Origin: Bacillota bacterium
GTDB lineage: Bacteria; Bacillota; Clostridia; Christensenellales; Aristaeellaceae
Direction: 5' to 3'
Length of the DNA stretch: 64,000 bases
Assembly: GCA_023459275.1 (NCBI GenBank)
Contig: JAEWVC010000064.1
Location: 1-64,000, forward strand
The translations under genes and the position numbers were made by a program. Shown in pieces: positions 8,013 through 16,183 of the stretch. Every line of letters begins with the position of its first letter. The first letter of the stretch is position 1. The notes beneath the pieces were generated by a model. It had not been told where the DNA came from. It saw nothing but the letters and a program-made list of their open reading frames with translations, and made no database searches.

Positions 8013-10652
8013 TTACTTGGCCTGCTTGTCCTTGATGGCCGCATGGGCCGCCGCAAGCCTCGCGATGGGCACGCGGAAGGGCGAGCAGGAAACGTAGTTG
8101 AGGCCCATCTTGTGGCAGAACTCGATGGAGGACGGATCACCGCCATGCTCGCCGCAGATGCCCAGCTTGATGTCGGGGCGGGTCTGCTTGCCCAGCTTGA
8201 CGGACATTTCCACCAGCTTACCCACGCCCTCCTGGTCCAGGCGGGCGAAGGGATCGCTCTCGAAGATCTTATGGTCGTAATAGGCGCCCAGGAACTTCCC
8301 GGCGTCGTCACGGCTGAAGCCGAAGGTCATCTGGGTAAGGTCGTTGGTGCCGAAGGAGAAGAACTCCGCTTCCTGTGCGATCTCGTCGGCGATCACGGCT
8401 GCGCGGGGGATCTCGATCATGGTTCCCACGTGGAACTTCAGCTCTTCGCCGGCTTCCGCAAATACCTTTTTCGCGGTGTCCAGCACGATCTGCTTCACAA
8501 AGGCCAGTTCCTTTTTCGCGCCCACCAGGGGAATCATGATTTCGGGCACGATGTCGAAACCTGCTTCCTTCTTCACCTTCAACGCGGCCTGCAGCACGGC
8601 GCGGGTCTGCATTTCGGCGATTTCGGGGAAGGTGACGGCCAGGCGGCAGCCGCGGTGGCCCATCATGGGGTTGAACTCATGCAGCGCATCGATCTTGGCC
8701 TCGATCTTTTCGGGGGTGGTGTTCAGTTCCTTGGCCAGGGCGGCGATTTCTTCCGTCATGGACTTCTGGGGCAGGAACTCGTGCAGCGGCGGGTCCAGGT
8801 AGCGGACGGTCATGGGACGGCCTTCCAGCGCTTTGTACATGGCCTCGAAGTCGCCCTGCTGCATGGGCAGGATCTTCGCCAGCGCGGCACGGCGCTGGGC
8901 CTCTGTATCGGCCAGGATCATCTCGCGCACGGCGGCGATGCGGTCGGCCTCAAAGAACATGTGCTCGGTGCGGCAAAGGCCGATGCCCTCGGCGCCGAAC
9001 TTCACGGCCTGCTTGGTATCCCTGGGGGTGTCGGCATTGGTGCGTACCTTCAGCTTCCTCGCGGCGTCTGCCCAGGCCATCAGCTTGGCAAAATCTCCGG
9101 TGACGCTGGCTTCCACGGTGGGGATAAGCCCGGCATACACGTTGCCGGTGGAGCCGTCGATGGACAGGGCGTCGCCCTCATGAAACACTTTGCCGTCAAC
9201 GGTAAGCGTCTTGGCGGCTTCCTTGATGTGCAATTCGCCGCAGCCTACAACTGCCGCGCGGCCCATGCCGCGGGCCACCACGGCCGCGTGGGAGGTCATG
9301 CCGCCCCGGGCGGTCAGGATGCCCTTGGAAAGGTCCATACCCTCGATATCCTCAGGGGTGGTCTCCTCGCGCACCAGGATCACGGCCTTGCCGGCGCGTC
9401 CGGCATCGGCTGCGGTTTCGGCGGTGAAGTAGACGTAGCCGGTGGCGGCCCCGGGGGAGGCGGGCAGTCCCTTGGCGATGACTTCGGCCTTCTTGAGGGC
9501 GGCCGTGTCAAAATTGGGATGCAAAAGCGTGTCCAGCTGCTTGGGCTCCACCTTCAAAACAGCCTCGTCGGTGGTGAGCATGCCCTCGTCCACCAGGTCT
9601 ACGGCGATCTTCAAAGCGGCGGCCGCGGTGCGCTTGCCGTTGCGGGTTTGCAGCATGAACAGCTTGGCGTGCTCAATGGTGAACTCCATGTCCTGCATGT
9701 CGCGGTAATGCTTTTCCAGGGTTTCCGCGATCTTCACAAACTGCTGGTATACTTCGGGCATGGTCTGCTCAAGGGAGGCGATGGGCTGCGGCGTGCGGAT
9801 GCCGGCCACCACGTCCTCGCCCTGGGCGTTGAACAGGTATTCGCCGTACAGCTTCTTTTCGCCGGTGGAGGGGTTGCGGGTGAAGGCCACGCCGGTACCG
9901 GAGTCGTTGCCCATGTTGCCGAACACCATGCTCTGCACGTTGACGGCGGTGCCCCAATCTCCGGGGATGTCGTTCATGCGACGGTAGTAGATGGCGCGGG
10001 GGTTGTCCCAGGAGCGGAACACGGCCTTGATGGCCTCCATCAGCTGCACTTTGGGATCCTGGGGGAACTCCTCACCCTTCTCCTTCAAATAGATGGCCTT
10101 GAAGCGCTTGACAACTTCCTTGAGGTCGGCGGCATCCAGGTCCGTATCAAACTTGGCGCCCTTTTCTTCCTTCACCGCGTCCAAAGCGGCCTCAAAGTTG
10201 GACTTTTTGATCTCCATAACCACGTCGGAGAACATCTGGATAAAGCGGCGGTAGCTGTCGTAGGCGAAGCGCTCGTTGCCGGTCTGGTTCGCCAGGCCCT
10301 TTACCGCCACATCGGTAAGGCCCAGGTTCAGGATCGTGTCCATCATGCCCGGCATGGAAGCCCGGGCGCCGGAACGGACGGACACCAGGAAAGGGTTCTC
10401 CAAATCGCCGAACTTCTTGCCGCAAACGATCTCCGTTTCGGCAAGGGCGGCGTTGATCTGCTCAAGAATTTCGGTGGCGATCTGCTTGCCATCCTGATAG
10501 TAGCGGGTGCAGGCTTCCGTGGTCACGGTGAAGCCCTGGGGAACGGGCAGGCCCACGTTGGTCATCTCGGCCAGATTGGCGCCTTTGCCGCCCAGCAGAT
10601 TCCGCATGCCGGCGTTGCCCTCTTTAAACAGATAGACGTACTTTGTTCCCAT
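8013..10652 (-). CDS. ppdK: Pyruvate, phosphate dikinase
   Basis: 879-aa PPDK (family usually about 875-880 aa) converting pyruvate, ATP and phosphate to PEP, AMP and PPi, reversibly; in anaerobes it often works in the glycolytic direction. An ATP-grasp nucleotide domain begins with LLGGKGANLAEM; the swivelling phosphohistidine domain contains GGMTSHAAVVARG with the catalytic His455; the C-terminal PEP/pyruvate TIM barrel includes GICGEHGGDPSS near the end. Start at 10652 (MGTKYVYLF) after a GAGGAGGAGG stretch; the longer frame upstream crosses the promoter. Single gene with its own promoter and terminator. Confidence 0.97.
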   Translation of the reverse strand: MGTKYVYLFKEGNAGMRNLLGGKGANLAEMTNVGLPVPQGFTVTTEACTRYYQDGKQIATEILEQINAALAETEIVCGKKFGDLENPFLVSVRSGARASMPGMMDTILNLGLTDVAVKGLANQTGNERFAYDSYRRFIQMFSDVVMEIKKSNFEAALDAVKEEKGAKFDTDLDAADLKEVVKRFKAIYLKEKGEEFPQDPKVQLMEAIKAVFRSWDNPRAIYYRRMNDIPGDWGTAVNVQSMVFGNMGNDSGTGVAFTRNPSTGEKKLYGEYLFNAQGEDVVAGIRTPQPIASLEQTMPEVYQQFVKIAETLEKHYRDMQDMEFTIEHAKLFMLQTRNGKRTAAAALKIAVDLVDEGMLTTDEAVLKVEPKQLDTLLHPNFDTAALKKAEVIAKGLPASPGAATGYVYFTAETAADAGRAGKAVILVREETTPEDIEGMDLSKGILTARGGMTSHAAVVARGMGRAAVVGCGELHIKEAAKTLTVDGKVFHEGDALSIDGSTGNVYAGLIPTVEASVTGDFAKLMAWADAARKLKVRTNADTPRDTKQAVKFGAEGIGLCRTEHMFFEADRIAAVREMILADTEAQRRAALAKILPMQQGDFEAMYKALEGRPMTVRYLDPPLHEFLPQKSMTEEIAALAKELNTTPEKIEAKIDALHEFNPMMGHRGCRLAVTFPEIAEMQTRAVLQAALKVKKEAGFDIVPEIMIPLVGAKKELAFVKQIVLDTAKKVFAEAGEELKFHVGTMIEIPRAAVIADEIAQEAEFFSFGTNDLTQMTFGFSRDDAGKFLGAYYDHKIFESDPFARLDQEGVGKLVEMSVKLGKQTRPDIKLGICGEHGGDPSSIEFCHKMGLNYVSCSPFRVPIARLAAAHAAIKDKQAK

Positions 10653-10764
10653 GTATTGCTTGTCCTCCTCCTCGTGATAGCTGCGCATGTGTCCATGCAG
10701 CGGATAAAGCATCGGCATACAAAAAATAAGCATGCCAGGGCTTGTCCTTCCTAACATCCGACTG

Positions 10765-10793
10765 ATTATACTATCTTTTCCCCCGTTTGGCAA
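10765..10793 (-). promoter_or_regulatory. ppdK promoter
   Basis: Minus-strand TTGCCA (10788-10793) and TATAAT (10765-10770) with a 17-bp spacer, about 110 bp upstream of the ppdK start. Confidence 0.75.
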
Positions 10794-10882
10794 GATCAAC
10801 CCAGGTTTTTTTCGGGATTTCGTTCATCATTATGACCGGAAAAAGGAAATTAATTCCACATATTCCAAATAAAGCTGCAAAA

Positions 10883-12901
10883 TCAACTAAAGGATACCGT
10901 TTGCAGCCTATGGGCAAAATCGCTTCTGGCCTGAGCCTTCACCAGAGCCCACTCCACCCGGTATTCCTGTTTCGCGCGCAGCTCCCGCAGGCAATTTTGC
11001 GTTTCCTCCAAAAGCCGCACATCGCCCTCCATGGAAAACCCCGGCAGCACGGGCACACCGTGTTGGCGCGTGCCGAAAAATTCCCCCGGGCCCCGAAGCT
11101 GCAAATCCTTTTTGGCGATCTCGAACCCGTCGTTGGTCTGGGTGAGCGTTTTCAGCCGTTCGTTTGGTTCCGCCAGCAGGAAGCACCAGCTCTGGTCGGC
11201 GCCCCGGCCCACCCGGCCGCGGAGCTGGTGGAGCTGGGACAAGCCGTAGCGCTGGGCGTCCTCGATCACCATCATGGTGGCGCTGGGCACATTGACCCCC
11301 ACTTCGATCACGGTGGTGGCCACCAGCACCTGCAGCTCCCCCGCCGCAAAAGCAGACAAGACCTCCGCCTTTTCCCTTGCCGGCTGCTTTCCGTAGGTCA
11401 GCCCCACCTTCAGGCCGCAAAGCGGCCCCTTGGTAAGCTCCGCATAATGGCTTTGGGCGGCCTTCACCTCCGCCATGGCCTCGCTGTCCTCCACCAAGGG
11501 GCAAACGATATAGGCCTGCCGGCCTAAAGCCGCCTGGCTTTTGATAAAGCCGTACATAGCCTCCCGCTTTTCCTCGGACACCACGCGGGTATGAACCGGC
11601 ATGCGGCCCGGGGGCAGCTCGTCCACCACGGATACGTCCAGGTCCCCATAGAGGATCAGCGCCAGGGTGCGTGGGATAGGCGTGGCGGAGAGCACCAATA
11701 CATTGGGCGCGGGCGCTTCCGTTTCCGCCATCCCCTTTTGCCTAAGAGCCGTGCGCTGGCCAACGCCAAAGCGGTGCTGCTCGTCGGTCACAGCCAGCCC
11801 AAGGCGGCTGTATTCCACATTTTGCGAAATCAGCGCGTGGGTGCCGATCACCACTTGCCAGGCTCCTTCCCGGATGGCCGCCAGCGCTTCCCTCCGTTCC
11901 GCGGCTTTCATGCCGCCCAGCAGCAGCCCAAAGGTGACGCCCAGAGGCTTCAACACCGCCTCGGCGCTTTTGTAGTGCTGCCTGGCCAATATCTCCGTGG
12001 GTGCCATCAGCGCGCCCTGGAAACCGGCCCTGGCCGCCAAATACAGCGCCCCGAAGGCGATGGCCGTCTTGCCGGAGCCCACGTCCCCCTGCACCAGCCT
12101 TGCCATAGGGAGCTCCGCTTTAAGATCCGCGGCGATCTCACTCAGCACGCGCATCTGGGCGAAGGTTGGCGCAAAGGGGAGGGATTGCCAAAAACCGCCG
12201 ATCTCCTCCGGGTCCGACGGGATGGAAATACCCTTCTCCCGCCTGCCTCTGACAAGGCCCAGCGCGGTCTGGAAAAACAGGAACTGTTCGAAGGATAGGC
12301 GGCGGCGGGCAGTCTCCAGCGCCTCCCGGCTATCGGGGAAATGGGCCTGGCGGATGGCGTAGTTCTTCTCGCACAGCCCATACCGCAGCCTAAGGCTGTT
12401 GGGAAGCGTCTCCGGGCAGGTATCCTCCACCTGGTCAAGGGCGATGCGCATCAGGCCCCGCATCACCTTTCCCGGAATGCTGTCCAGCGGTTTATAAATC
12501 GGCGCGATGCCCGGCTCCTCCTCCAAGGAAGGATTTACCATTTGCACCTTTCCCCCGCGCTCCTCCACCCGGCCGTAGAGCAGCACCTGCTCCCTGCCGG
12601 CAAGGTTTTTCTCCATCCAGGGCTGGTTGTACCAGACGCAGGAGATGTGCCCCGTTTCATCCATCAAAGCAGCGGTGACGCTGGTCAGGCCCCGGAAGCG
12701 GCTTAGCCGTGGCCTGCCCTTAAAGGACCCCAAAACGGCCGCGCTCTGCCCCGGCGCCAGTTCCTTCACGGGCGTCAAACGCGTGGTATCCTTGTATCCC
12801 ACAGGCAAAAAAAACAAAAGATCGCGCAGCGAGCATATCCCCGCTGCGCGTAAAGCCTCCAGCCGCGTTTTTCCAACGCCGCGCAAATCGCCAAGTTCCA
12901 T
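10883..12901 (-). CDS. recG: ATP-dependent DNA helicase RecG
   Basis: 672-aa helicase that remodels stalled replication forks and branch-migrates Holliday junctions. The N-terminal wedge/OB domain (about 1-230) is followed by a RecA-like domain with Walker A GDVGSGKT, the DEQH box in VTDEQHRFGVGQR, motif III LSATPIPRT and, in the second RecA domain, QLRGRVGRG. Length agrees with the family (about 680 aa). Starts immediately after the fakA stop (one base between), so it is translationally coupled. Last gene of the asp23-like/fakA/recG operon, a conserved order in Bacillota. Confidence 0.97.
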   Translation of the reverse strand: MELGDLRGVGKTRLEALRAAGICSLRDLLFFLPVGYKDTTRLTPVKELAPGQSAAVLGSFKGRPRLSRFRGLTSVTAALMDETGHISCVWYNQPWMEKNLAGREQVLLYGRVEERGGKVQMVNPSLEEEPGIAPIYKPLDSIPGKVMRGLMRIALDQVEDTCPETLPNSLRLRYGLCEKNYAIRQAHFPDSREALETARRRLSFEQFLFFQTALGLVRGRREKGISIPSDPEEIGGFWQSLPFAPTFAQMRVLSEIAADLKAELPMARLVQGDVGSGKTAIAFGALYLAARAGFQGALMAPTEILARQHYKSAEAVLKPLGVTFGLLLGGMKAAERREALAAIREGAWQVVIGTHALISQNVEYSRLGLAVTDEQHRFGVGQRTALRQKGMAETEAPAPNVLVLSATPIPRTLALILYGDLDVSVVDELPPGRMPVHTRVVSEEKREAMYGFIKSQAALGRQAYIVCPLVEDSEAMAEVKAAQSHYAELTKGPLCGLKVGLTYGKQPAREKAEVLSAFAAGELQVLVATTVIEVGVNVPSATMMVIEDAQRYGLSQLHQLRGRVGRGADQSWCFLLAEPNERLKTLTQTNDGFEIAKKDLQLRGPGEFFGTRQHGVPVLPGFSMEGDVRLLEETQNCLRELRAKQEYRVEWALVKAQARSDFAHRLQTVSFS

Positions 12902-12902
12902 G

Positions 12903-14546
12903 TCATTCCACCGAGATCAGGTAATAGTACAGGGGCTGGCCGCCCATGTGGGTCTCCACGTCGCAGTGGCCGTACAGCTCCGAAATTTCCCCTGAAAGGT
13001 CTTCCGCGTCCGCCTTGGCGGTATCCTTGCCATAATAGACGGTGATCAGCTCGTCATCGTCCGTAACGATGGCCTGCATCAGCTCCATGGCCACCTGGCG
13101 CACATCCTGGCCGGAGCAATGGATCTTGCCGTTGTACAGGCCAATGATATCGCCTTCCTTGATGTGCATGTCCTCATACTCGCTGTTGCGCACGGCATAG
13201 GTGACGGTGCCCGTCTTCACCCGCTGGGACGCTTCCTCCATGCGCCGGGCGTTTTCCTTGCCGTCCAGCTCCGGCTGAAAGGCTACGGCGGCCGCGATGC
13301 CCATGGCCACGTTCTTGGTGGGAATGACGTAAACTTCCTTATCGGAAAGCTCTGCCGCCTGCTGGGCCGCCAGGATCACATTGCCGTTGTTGGGAAAGAT
13401 AAAAACACATTTGGCGTTGACCCTGTTCACCGCCGCCAGCACATCCTCAATGCTGGGGTTCATGGTCTGGCCGCCGTCCACGATGGCGTCCACCGTAAGG
13501 TCCTTGAAAATCTGGGAAAACCCATCTCCCAGGGATACAGCCACCATGCCAAAATCCTTGGGCGGGGTCGCTTTTTCCTCCTCGGCCTTCTTCTGCCGCT
13601 CCCGGCGCTGCTCCACCATGTTTTCTATTTTCAGTGCTACCAATTCGCCCAGGGTAAGGCCGTATTGCAGCGCTTTGCCCGGATCGTTGGTATGCACATG
13701 CACCTTCACCAGGCTCAGGTCCCCCACCACCAGCACACAGTCGCCGATGCGGTTCAGCCTGCGCCGGAAGGTGTCAACATCGCTTTCTTGGGTGGCCGGC
13801 AGCAAATTCTGGATCAGGAATTCCGTGCAGTAGGCGAACTTGATCTCCCCGATGGCGTCATGATCGTCCTCAAAGGCTTCTTTTCCGCCGGCATGAAAAT
13901 CGATCTGCGTATTTTCGATCTCCTCACCCCGCATGGCGGCGGCATACCCGGCGTAAATCAGCAGCAGCCCGCGCCCGCCGGCGTCCACCACGCCGGCCTG
14001 CTTGAGGACCGGCAGCATATCGGGCGTGCGGCGCAAAATAGCGTCGCCGGTGGTAAGAATCACGTTCATGAGTCCGTCAAAATCATCGGGGTTCATCTGG
14101 GCCTGGCGGATAGCATCCTCGGCGATCACCCGGGCCACCGTCAAAATCGTGCCTTCCTTGGGCTTCATCATGGCCTTATACGCCGTTTCCACGCCGCTTT
14201 TCAGCGCCTGGGCAAACAGCATGGGCGTGATCCTGTCCACGCCCTCCAGCGCCTTCGCAAAGCCGCGGTAAAGCTGGGAAGTGATTACGCCGGAGTTGCC
14301 CCGGGCACCCTTCAGGGCGCCTTTGGCCAGCGCCTCCGCCGCCTCTCCCGCGCTAAGATGTTCTTTTCCGTTCAGCTCCCGGATGGCCGACATCATCGTC
14401 AAAGACATGTTGGTGCCCGTATCCCCGTCCGGCACGGGAAATACGTTCAGCGCGTCCACAGCCTCGCGGTTTTTTTCCAGTAACGAAGCCCCTGCCGTCA
14501 CCATTTCCCGAAGCAGCAGGCCGTCAATATTCTTTGCCTGAATCAA
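12903..14546 (-). CDS. fakA: Fatty acid kinase catalytic subunit FakA (DAK2 domain, YloV family)
   Basis: 547-aa protein. The N-terminal Dak2 (DhaL-like) domain has the nucleotide/Mg-binding motif PDGDTGTNM (39-47); the middle and C-terminal parts match the FakA/YloV family. With a FakB (DegV-type) partner, which is not in this window, FakA phosphorylates exogenous fatty acids to acyl-phosphates for phospholipid synthesis. I take the TTG at 14546 as start because GGAGG lies 8 bases upstream. Between the asp23-like gene and recG in one operon. Confidence 0.93.
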   Translation of the reverse strand: MIQAKNIDGLLLREMVTAGASLLEKNREAVDALNVFPVPDGDTGTNMSLTMMSAIRELNGKEHLSAGEAAEALAKGALKGARGNSGVITSQLYRGFAKALEGVDRITPMLFAQALKSGVETAYKAMMKPKEGTILTVARVIAEDAIRQAQMNPDDFDGLMNVILTTGDAILRRTPDMLPVLKQAGVVDAGGRGLLLIYAGYAAAMRGEEIENTQIDFHAGGKEAFEDDHDAIGEIKFAYCTEFLIQNLLPATQESDVDTFRRRLNRIGDCVLVVGDLSLVKVHVHTNDPGKALQYGLTLGELVALKIENMVEQRRERQKKAEEEKATPPKDFGMVAVSLGDGFSQIFKDLTVDAIVDGGQTMNPSIEDVLAAVNRVNAKCVFIFPNNGNVILAAQQAAELSDKEVYVIPTKNVAMGIAAAVAFQPELDGKENARRMEEASQRVKTGTVTYAVRNSEYEDMHIKEGDIIGLYNGKIHCSGQDVRQVAMELMQAIVTDDDELITVYYGKDTAKADAEDLSGEISELYGHCDVETHMGGQPLYYYLISVE

Positions 14547-14574
14547 GCGTGTTTCCTCCCGTCGGGTGGCTTCG

Positions 14575-14925
14575 TCAGATGCGGATGCCTTCCACCGAAA
14601 TATTAACGCGGCGCACCTTTACGCCGGTCATGCTTTCCAGCTTGTATTTCACCGTTTCAACAATGGTTTTGCACACTTCCGCAACGGAAATGCCGTATTC
14701 CACAATGATGAACAGGTCCACATCCAGCATGTCATCCGCCAGGCGCAACTGCACGCCCTTGGACAGGTTCTCACGCCCCAGCCATTCCACCAGGCCGTCC
14801 TTTGCCCTTTTGCTGGACATGGCAACAATGCCGTAGCACTCCAGCGCGGCGTAGCCCACCACCTTGAGCATGACGTCCTCGGCGATATAGATCGTCCCGA
14901 TGTCATTCTTTATTTTGCATTCCAT
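14575..14925 (-). CDS. Asp23/Gls24-family protein (YloU-like)
   Basis: 116-aa member of the Asp23/Gls24 alkaline-shock family, typical size, with no membrane segment. Features: GTIYIAEDVMLKVVGYAALE at the start and VDLFIIVEYGISVAEVCKTI in the second half. YloU-type proteins precede the FakA-like yloV gene in many Bacillota, as here. The ATG at 14925 has AGGAGG 8 bases upstream; an out-of-frame ATG lies between. Exact function in non-staphylococci is unsettled. Confidence 0.9.
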   Translation of the reverse strand: MECKIKNDIGTIYIAEDVMLKVVGYAALECYGIVAMSSKRAKDGLVEWLGRENLSKGVQLRLADDMLDVDLFIIVEYGISVAEVCKTIVETVKYKLESMTGVKVRRVNISVEGIRI

Positions 14926-15050
14926 CGCCCATGCCTCCTTGAGCGGCAAAGCCGCGTGTCCAACCTCATGCCTTGCGGCGCCCCGCGCCGGCAATCCTGT
15001 CCCATGCGGCAAACCGCCTCAAAGCCGCAACTTGTGCAGGGTCAAACCCT

Positions 15051-15079
15051 AGTATACAGGATTTTCGAGCAAACCGCAA
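15051..15079 (-). promoter_or_regulatory. Candidate promoter of asp23-like/fakA/recG operon
   Basis: Minus-strand TTGCGG (15074-15079) and TATACT (15051-15056), 17-bp spacer, in the gap between nrdB and the asp23-like gene. Confidence 0.5.
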
Positions 15080-15112
15080 CTGTCAATCACGGCACAGGCT
15101 TAAGCATCCTCC

Positions 15113-16156
15113 TTATAAATCATCCTTCAGCGCGGTGCTCTTGGCATAGGCCGTGCTCTTGGCCTCAAAGAAATCCGTTTTCACCATGTTGGCGTTGGCG
15201 TACTGGCTGACCCAGGCCATGGACTTGGGCTCCCGGTCATAGCCTTCAAACAGCGGCTCAAAGCCCAGGCCCACGCAGCGCAGGTTGCCCAGATATTTGA
15301 TATAATCCGTCACCATGGTGCTGTTTAAGCCCGGGATATCCTCGCCGATAACGTATTCCCCCCAGGCGATCTCCTGGCGCACGCCCTCCGCCACCATCTC
15401 CCGCAAGTAGGCCGTGCGCTCCGCGGTAAAAAGCTCCGGCTGCTCCTTTTTCAGTTCCAATAGAATGCTTCTGAACAGCCACAGATGGGTGTTCTCGTCC
15501 CGGTTGATGTAGCGGATCTCCTGCACGGAGCCGGGCATCTTTCCGTTGCGGCCAAGATTGTAAAAAAACATAAAGCCACTGTAAAAGTATATGCCCTCCA
15601 GGATGTAATTAGCGATGAGCACCTTCAAAAGCGTAAAATCGTCCTTGTCCGTCTGAAAGGCATTGTACAGATCGCCGATAAAGGTGTTGCGCTTTAGCAG
15701 ATGCCCGTCCGTCTGCCACTGGTACAAAATCCCATTGCGCTCGTCCGGGCTGCAGATGCTGTCCAGCATGTAGCTGTAGCTCTGGCTGTGGACGCATTCC
15801 TGAAAGCTCTGGATGGTCAGGCAGAGGTTCACCTCGTTGGCGGTGATGTATTCGCCGATAGCCGGCAGGTTGGCGGTTTGAATGGAGTCCAGAAAGATCA
15901 AAAAACTCAGGATCTTGTCATAGGCCGTCCGCTCCGCCTTGCCAAGCTTCGGATAGTCCTTCACGTCCTGGTTCATGTTGATCTCTTCCGGGATCCAGAA
16001 GTTGTTCATCGCCTGCCTGTACCAGTCGCTGACCCAGGCGTATTTCATGTTGTTGAAATCGTTCAGGTTGGTGGTGTTGCCGCCGATCATGCGCCTTTCC
16101 ACCACCCGGGTATCCCCCTTGGGGTTGAACAGGGGCTTCTTCTCCAGGATTGCCAT
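15113..16156 (-). CDS. nrdB: Ribonucleoside-diphosphate reductase beta subunit (class I)
   Basis: 347-aa ferritin-like radical subunit. Diiron ligands appear in FLDSIQ (Asp), QECVHSQSY (Glu, His) and NRDENTHLW (Glu, His). The Tyr of HSQSY aligns with the radical Tyr122 of E. coli NrdB, pointing to a tyrosyl-radical class I enzyme. It works with NrdA to reduce ribonucleoside diphosphates. Follows nrdA by 27 bp on the same strand, start preceded by GGAGGG. The presence of an O2-dependent class in a probable anaerobe suggests at least transient oxygen exposure (inference). Confidence 0.95.
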   Translation of the reverse strand: MAILEKKPLFNPKGDTRVVERRMIGGNTTNLNDFNNMKYAWVSDWYRQAMNNFWIPEEINMNQDVKDYPKLGKAERTAYDKILSFLIFLDSIQTANLPAIGEYITANEVNLCLTIQSFQECVHSQSYSYMLDSICSPDERNGILYQWQTDGHLLKRNTFIGDLYNAFQTDKDDFTLLKVLIANYILEGIYFYSGFMFFYNLGRNGKMPGSVQEIRYINRDENTHLWLFRSILLELKKEQPELFTAERTAYLREMVAEGVRQEIAWGEYVIGEDIPGLNSTMVTDYIKYLGNLRCVGLGFEPLFEGYDREPKSMAWVSQYANANMVKTDFFEAKSTAYAKSTALKDDL

Positions 16157-16183
16157 GGGCTTCCCTCCTCCGTACCGTATATT

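Noticed and set aside
8043..10754. Long plus-strand open frame of about 903 codons
   Set aside because: Antisense shadow of ppdK, with no ribosome site or family motifs; long antisense frames are common in GC-rich genes.
13119..14483. Plus-strand open frame opposite fakA
   Set aside because: Shadow of the minus-strand fakA gene, no independent start signals.
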